A stretch of 9,205 bases of DNA, from contig JAFTUD010000047.1 of the NCBI GenBank assembly GCA_017466455.1, positions 1 to 9,205 of the forward strand, written 5' to 3'. The notes below the pieces were generated by a model. That model worked only from the letters and a program-made list of their open reading frames with translations. It was not told the DNA's origin and ran no database searches. The position numbers and the translations under genes are program-made. This DNA comes from Clostridia bacterium. GTDB taxonomy: Bacteria; Bacillota_A; Clostridia; Oscillospirales; CAG-272. Below, piece by piece: positions 6,359 to 9,205 of this stretch (position 1 is its first letter; each line of letters begins with the position of its first letter).

Positions 6359-6382
6359 AATCAAGCGCCACACCGCTTGATT
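6359..6382. promoter_or_regulatory. Perfect dyad at the CDF transcription start
   Basis: Nine-base perfect arms AATCAAGCG (6359-6367) and CGCTTGATT (6374-6382) around CCACAC. The dyad starts six bases past the -10 box of the CDF promoter and covers the predicted start near 6381. It could be an operator for a metal-sensing repressor or a stable 5' hairpin in the mRNA. It does not match the CzrA/SmtB or Zur consensus as I know them. Confidence 0.6.
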
Positions 6383-6387
6383 ATAAT

Positions 6388-6416
6388 ATTATATCACCGC
6401 AAATTCAAAAAGTCAA
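6388..6416 (-). promoter_or_regulatory. Sigma-A promoter of the CDF gene
   Basis: On the minus strand TTGACT (6416-6411), 17 bp, TATAAT (6393-6388): near-consensus, so regulation is more likely by repression than activation. The leader is ~52 nt. Confidence 0.88.
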
Positions 6417-6448
6417 CCGAACGGCTAAGGAAAATCTGTCCAATATAC

Positions 6449-6477
6449 TTGAAATACAGTAGCCCCTGGGCTATAAT
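6449..6477 (+). promoter_or_regulatory. Promoter of the transporter remnant, with spacer dyad
   Basis: TTGAAA (6449-6454), 17 bp, TATAAT (6472-6477). The spacer contains the dyad TAGCCC-CT-GGGCTA (6460-6473), running into the -10 box. Operators inside the spacer are typical of MerR-family regulators, but those usually have 19-20 bp spacers, so this is only suggestive. Confidence 0.75.
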
Positions 6478-6522
6478 TAAGCGACAAATAGCATCAAAAG
6501 CCACAAGGCGCAAAGGAGCATT

Positions 6523-6633
6523 ATGACAAAACCCAAGAACTATAAAAGAACGCTGATTGCCTGCTATCTTGGCTTTATCACACAAGCAATCTCCGCAAAC
6601 CTCACAAAAAGCACTCCACGGGAGTGCTTTTGA
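6523..6633 (+). pseudogene. 5' remnant of an MFS transporter gene
   Basis: The 36-codon frame begins MTKPKN then YKRTLIACYLGFITQAI (7-23), which I recognise as the first cytoplasmic stretch and start of helix 1 of major facilitator superfamily transporters common in Clostridia. In intact relatives, as I recall them, a sequence like N-x-x-PLLF continues for ~400 residues. Here it stops after SANL (24-27), and the last codons (TKSTPRECF) are simply the terminator hairpin at 6607-6631 read through. An SD AAAGGAG (6512-6518) and promoter (6449-6477) are intact. The simplest reading is an internal deletion that removed nearly the whole gene and joined its start to a terminator. Alternatives are a retained short transcript (~150 nt) or small peptide with one hydrophobic half-helix. 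Confidence is good for homology and moderate for the deletion model. Confidence 0.65.
6607..6631. terminator. Bidirectional terminator
   Basis: A perfect 11-bp stem, AAAAGCACTCC (6607-6617) and GGAGTGCTTTT (6621-6631), with loop ACG. Minus-strand readout gives a TTTTTG tail, 33 bp past the stop of the beta-helix gene, so it is that gene's terminator. On the plus strand it closes the transporter remnant. Confidence 0.85.
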
Positions 6634-6663
6634 ATTTGAAATTGAAATCAACCGCCTTTTGCT

Positions 6664-8997
6664 TTATTTTAAAGCCACACGCAGGGGCGCGCGCCATACG
6701 GTAATCTCAGATGAAAGGAACTCATCTATTGTAATTCCATCAAGGTCATCAACAGAGCATATTTCCTTATCGCCAAGACCGACAATTACATCACAGGGCA
6801 AAATTCCCTTCGCCGATGCCCTTGCAAATTGATCAACATCGCAAACAAGCACACCGTTGTGCCCCGCAGTTGCAAACGCAGACATTTCGCCGTCTGTTTC
6901 AATGTTTTTAATCTTCATATCAAACAGCGTAATAATGCTCGATTTGCTTCTTTTTTTGCTTTGATTGATTTTTGGCAAAAGGGGAGTGCGAGCAAGTTTT
7001 TTAAGTGGCTCATACCTTACGCCAAACTCACAAGGGAAGTTTTCAAATCCGCGAATTTTCGGAGAAATCAGCCTGTAATCGCCGTGCCTTACATCAGCAA
7101 AGACGCATTTTGTCTTTATAGAGCCCTTGTCCATGCCCGTGATTTTCTCAAGCTCGGTCGCTCTTTTAATACCCCTTGTATTCCTTGAATGTAAAACATT
7201 AAAATCAATGCTTTTTCCAAAGCCATGCTCCATCAAAATAGGCTGATACTCCGTGAAAATGATATTATTTTCAACCACATCTTTGCTGTTTTCGTACCAA
7301 ACATGCAAATGAATGGAGTTGTTCACCGTTATATTGTTGTGAACATATCTATAAAAGCCCTCGCGTAGCTTTATTCCGCCGTTTAGACATAAATTATTGT
7401 AAATCTCGTAATTTGATGACCCGTCATCAAGGTCAATATCCCAGCCCCTGTCACAACGGAATCGGCTGTTCCTGATAATATTCTTGCTAATGCAGTCAAG
7501 ACGGGAATACTTGTAAATTTCATTCTGCGAAAGGTCGCTAAGATGCCAGAATCTGTCCCTGCCCCACGAGTTAAAGCTGCCGTGGTCGCCCGTTTCCTTA
7601 ACCGTGTCAAATACATCACAGCCGTCAATCAAATGACCGCCGAATGTGCCCTCGGAAATGTTTATTCCCGCACGGGAGGCATCGTAAATGCTTGTGTTGA
7701 TAACACTAATGCCGAAGGACATTGAAATTTCAACACCTGTCGCCTGCTTTTCAACAATACCGACACGCTCAATCAAGCAATCCTCAACAGTGCATTTTTT
7801 GGGATATTCGTTACTCTTAGGACCTCTTTTCTTGTCAATGTCAAGAAAGCTCTGACTTTTCGTAGCCTCAAATAGCGGACTGCGGACCGAGCTTGCCTTA
7901 CCGACAAAGCAAGCACCGCTTGCCCCAAGGTCCTTAAAATGACATTTTGAAATCGTGATGCCCCTGTTTTTGCCGTCAACGAAAACTCCGTTTGTGCCAA
8001 TGTCAAAAAGCGAGCATTTTGAAATAGAGCAGTCGCGTGAATTAGTAAAATAAATCGCACCGCCCCTGTAAATTGTCCAGTCGCTTCGCAAAAGTGGCTC
8101 GCTTGTGAGCATAAAGGTTCTTTTTGCGCGCCTGAGCTTGATATTTTCAACACTCACATTCTTGCATTGCTTGAATACGAAAAAGCTTGAATTTACGCAA
8201 ATTTCCGCACTGTTTAGGTCGTGCCCGTCCTTCAAAATCACATAAACACGCTTGCTTTTCTTGTCAAAATACCATTCTCCCTGCTCGGTCATTTCCTCAC
8301 GCACATTTTCAATGTACTTAAAGTCGGAGTGCATGCCCATTTGCCTGTTGTTTTGCCATCCGCCAATGTAGGTAAGCATGCCATTTTCGTCCTTGCCCGT
8401 CACCTCGTAGGAAAATCCGCCCCAGTTGTGCAGGTGCATCGCGTGAATGTAAGCACCGCTTGGATCCTTCCACTCATCAGCCTTAGCCCTTGACAAAACC
8501 TCTCTTGAAAATCCGCCGAAAATTTTCACATCGGGATTGTATTTAGGGAAGCGCGCCATTTGATATTTCTCACCGTTTATATAAAGCGCATCAGCATCAT
8601 ACTCTGTCGTGGCGGAAAATACACCATTGCCCTCATCAACCCAGCCGTCAATTTTTGCACAGCCCTGTATAACGGTGTTTTTATCTCCTTGAATTACGAT
8701 ATTTTCACCCTTAACCAAAATCGGCTCTGTTAAATTGTAAATTCCGTTTTTTAAGGAAATGATAGCCTTTTCACCGTCATTATGACAAATAAAGCCACAA
8801 GAGCCCTTGCTCTTGATTAGCGAGGAAAGCTTCTTGTGCGATAGCTTTTTCAGACACGCCTCGCGCTTTTTTGCCTCTTTTTTGTCAGTAAATATCTCAA
8901 AATAGCAAAGCCCCGTCGGCAATTTTCTGCAAAGAAGCTCCGAGCATACGCCAAAGCCGTATCCCCCCTCGCCCCTCGTTAAATAGGCATAAAACAT
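6664..8997 (-). CDS. GIY-YIG-like / right-handed beta-helix / PDZ fusion protein
   Basis: The protein has 777 residues. Residues 1-64 resemble a shortened GIY-YIG domain: FYAYLTR (2-8), GYGFGV (12-17), R24, then LCYFEIF (30-36) and EAKKREACLKKLSHKK (41-56) with E46 at the catalytic-Glu position. The YIG tyrosine is replaced and the segment normally carrying RxxxH-N...GKGAKYT is missing, so nuclease activity is unlikely. Residues ~76-660 form a parallel beta-helix (ISLKNGIYNLTEPI onward) with family signatures DHGSFNSWGRDRFW (471-484) and RGWDIDLDDGSSNY (517-530), as in GH141-like/pectate-lyase-fold carbohydrate enzymes; D471, D481 and D520/D522/D524 are candidate catalytic acids. Residues ~695-775 are a PDZ domain (GVLVCDVDQFARASAKGILPCD split at 715-724 and 725-736). 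No signal peptide, so cytoplasmic. ATG 8997 follows SD GAGGTGG; the TTG at 9009 lies inside that SD region. Confidence 0.8.
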   Translation of the reverse strand: MFYAYLTRGEGGYGFGVCSELLCRKLPTGLCYFEIFTDKKEAKKREACLKKLSHKKLSSLIKSKGSCGFICHNDGEKAIISLKNGIYNLTEPILVKGENIVIQGDKNTVIQGCAKIDGWVDEGNGVFSATTEYDADALYINGEKYQMARFPKYNPDVKIFGGFSREVLSRAKADEWKDPSGAYIHAMHLHNWGGFSYEVTGKDENGMLTYIGGWQNNRQMGMHSDFKYIENVREEMTEQGEWYFDKKSKRVYVILKDGHDLNSAEICVNSSFFVFKQCKNVSVENIKLRRAKRTFMLTSEPLLRSDWTIYRGGAIYFTNSRDCSISKCSLFDIGTNGVFVDGKNRGITISKCHFKDLGASGACFVGKASSVRSPLFEATKSQSFLDIDKKRGPKSNEYPKKCTVEDCLIERVGIVEKQATGVEISMSFGISVINTSIYDASRAGINISEGTFGGHLIDGCDVFDTVKETGDHGSFNSWGRDRFWHLSDLSQNEIYKYSRLDCISKNIIRNSRFRCDRGWDIDLDDGSSNYEIYNNLCLNGGIKLREGFYRYVHNNITVNNSIHLHVWYENSKDVVENNIIFTEYQPILMEHGFGKSIDFNVLHSRNTRGIKRATELEKITGMDKGSIKTKCVFADVRHGDYRLISPKIRGFENFPCEFGVRYEPLKKLARTPLLPKINQSKKRSKSSIITLFDMKIKNIETDGEMSAFATAGHNGVLVCDVDQFARASAKGILPCDVIVGLGDKEICSVDDLDGITIDEFLSSEITVWRAPLRVALK

Positions 8998-9000
8998 AAT

Positions 9001-9007
9001 CCACCTC
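9001..9007 (-). promoter_or_regulatory. SD that fixes the beta-helix protein start
   Basis: GAGGTGG on the minus strand, three bases before ATG 8997. The alternative TTG start at 9009 would overlap this SD and adds only four residues before the GIY-YIG-like sequence begins. Confidence 0.75.
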
Positions 9008-9023
9008 AAAAGCGTTTTTCTTA

Positions 9024-9052
9024 ATTATACCGCGAAACATAAGCAAAGTCAA
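9024..9052 (-). promoter_or_regulatory. Sigma-A promoter of the beta-helix gene
   Basis: On the minus strand TTGACT (9052-9047), 17 bp, TATAAT (9029-9024), giving a leader of about 20 nt. Same architecture as the DUF6259 and CDF promoters. Confidence 0.85.
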
Positions 9053-9081
9053 TTACACAGTATAATATTGCCTTGAAATGA

Positions 9082-9110
9082 TTGAAAAAAAGGCAGGCGT
9101 GTGGTATAAT
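9082..9110 (+). promoter_or_regulatory. Outward promoter at the right edge
   Basis: TTGAAA (9082-9087), 17 bp, TATAAT (9105-9110), with an extended -10 (TGGTATAAT). It drives transcription out of the window; no start codon with an SD is seen before base 9205. Divergent from the beta-helix gene promoter. Confidence 0.7.
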
Positions 9111-9158
9111 AAAATCATCGTATTCCAATAAAGCAGGCATTATTGCGATGATTTTATT
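9108..9158. repeat. Long inverted repeat overlapping the right-edge promoter
   Basis: Thirteen-base perfect arms AATAAAATCATCG (9108-9120) and CGATGATTTTATT (9146-9158) enclose a second stem CAATAA (9126-9131)/TTATTG (9140-9145), with a 5-nt bulge on one side. The left arm overlaps the -10 box, so it could be an operator. On the minus strand it ends in TTTTATTAT, so it might also terminate a transcript arriving from the right. Confidence 0.6.
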
Positions 9159-9170
9159 GACGGCTAAAAG

Positions 9171-9197
9171 GTTTTTCGTCGTATTCACTCGAAAAAC
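9171..9197. repeat. Inverted repeat GTTTTTCG/CGAAAAAC near the right edge
   Basis: Eight-base perfect arms at 9171-9178 and 9190-9197 with an 11-nt loop. The loop contains TCGTATTC (9179-9186), also present at 9118-9125 beside the previous inverted repeat. It may be the beginning of a hairpin-rich repeat like the one at 207-408, cut by the window end. Confidence 0.5.
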
Positions 9198-9205
9198 GCA
9201 TCTTC

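Noticed and set aside
6330..6371. Fourteen extra N-terminal residues for the CDF exporter
   Set aside because: The upstream ATG falls in the dyad at the predicted transcript start, and the only SD serves 6329.
8998..9009. TTG start for the beta-helix protein
   Set aside because: The TTG sits within the TTGAGGTGG SD region of the ATG at 8997, and the GIY-YIG-like sequence begins at the ATG.
9108..9205. Riboswitch or T-box leader
   Set aside because: No conserved core of a known class is visible, and the left arm lies largely upstream of the predicted transcription start.

Overview
The window looks like an accessory stretch of chromosome from a Gram-positive, moderately AT-rich member of the Clostridia, probably an uncultured gut lineage. 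The grounds are strong SD sequences (AAGGAG type), sigma-A promoters of the form TTGACT/TTGACA-N17/18-TATAAT/TAAAAT, short intergenic gaps closed by U-rich hairpin terminators, and protein families (DUF6259, DUF6512, MFS leader sequences) that I associate with such genomes. No taxonomic marker is present, so this assignment is an inference.

Layout, left to right. Bases 1-144 hold the C-terminal tail of a plus-strand gene that enters from outside. Bases 145-590 contain no gene. They hold a dense structured repeat built from seven copies of TCGATAT/ATATCGA alternating with small hairpins, a bidirectional terminator, two further palindromes and a long-armed hairpin. Bases 591-2642 (minus) encode a cytoplasmic DUF6259 glycoside-hydrolase-like protein. 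It is divergently transcribed from an Amidohydrolase_2 family metal-dependent hydrolase (2819-3883, plus). A bidirectional terminator separates that gene from a small DUF6512 membrane protein (3988-4512, minus). Divergent from the latter is a ZIP metal importer (4654-5406, plus), which runs head-on into a CDF metal exporter (5439-6329, minus). The two share one hairpin terminator, and the exporter's stop codon lies inside it.

Between the exporter and the next gene is a gene remnant: a complete plus-strand promoter, SD and the first ~27 codons of what looks like a major facilitator transporter, ending abruptly in a terminator (6449-6633). The last gene (6664-8997, minus) is a three-domain protein: a degenerate GIY-YIG-like N-terminus, a large right-handed beta-helix of the GH141-like/pectate-lyase fold type, and a C-terminal PDZ domain. 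The right edge carries an outward plus-strand promoter and long inverted repeats leading out of the window.

Functionally there are two themes: intracellular carbohydrate processing (DUF6259 enzyme, beta-helix protein, lost MFS transporter, perhaps the amidohydrolase) and divalent-metal homeostasis (ZIP import against CDF export). Every intact gene except the left partial one has its own start region, so the window is a row of single-gene units rather than a long operon. The most unusual items are the GIY-YIG/beta-helix/PDZ fusion, the transporter stub that keeps its promoter and terminator, the symmetrical TCGATAT repeat, and the exporter with a natural eight-histidine tail and a perfect dyad at its transcription start.
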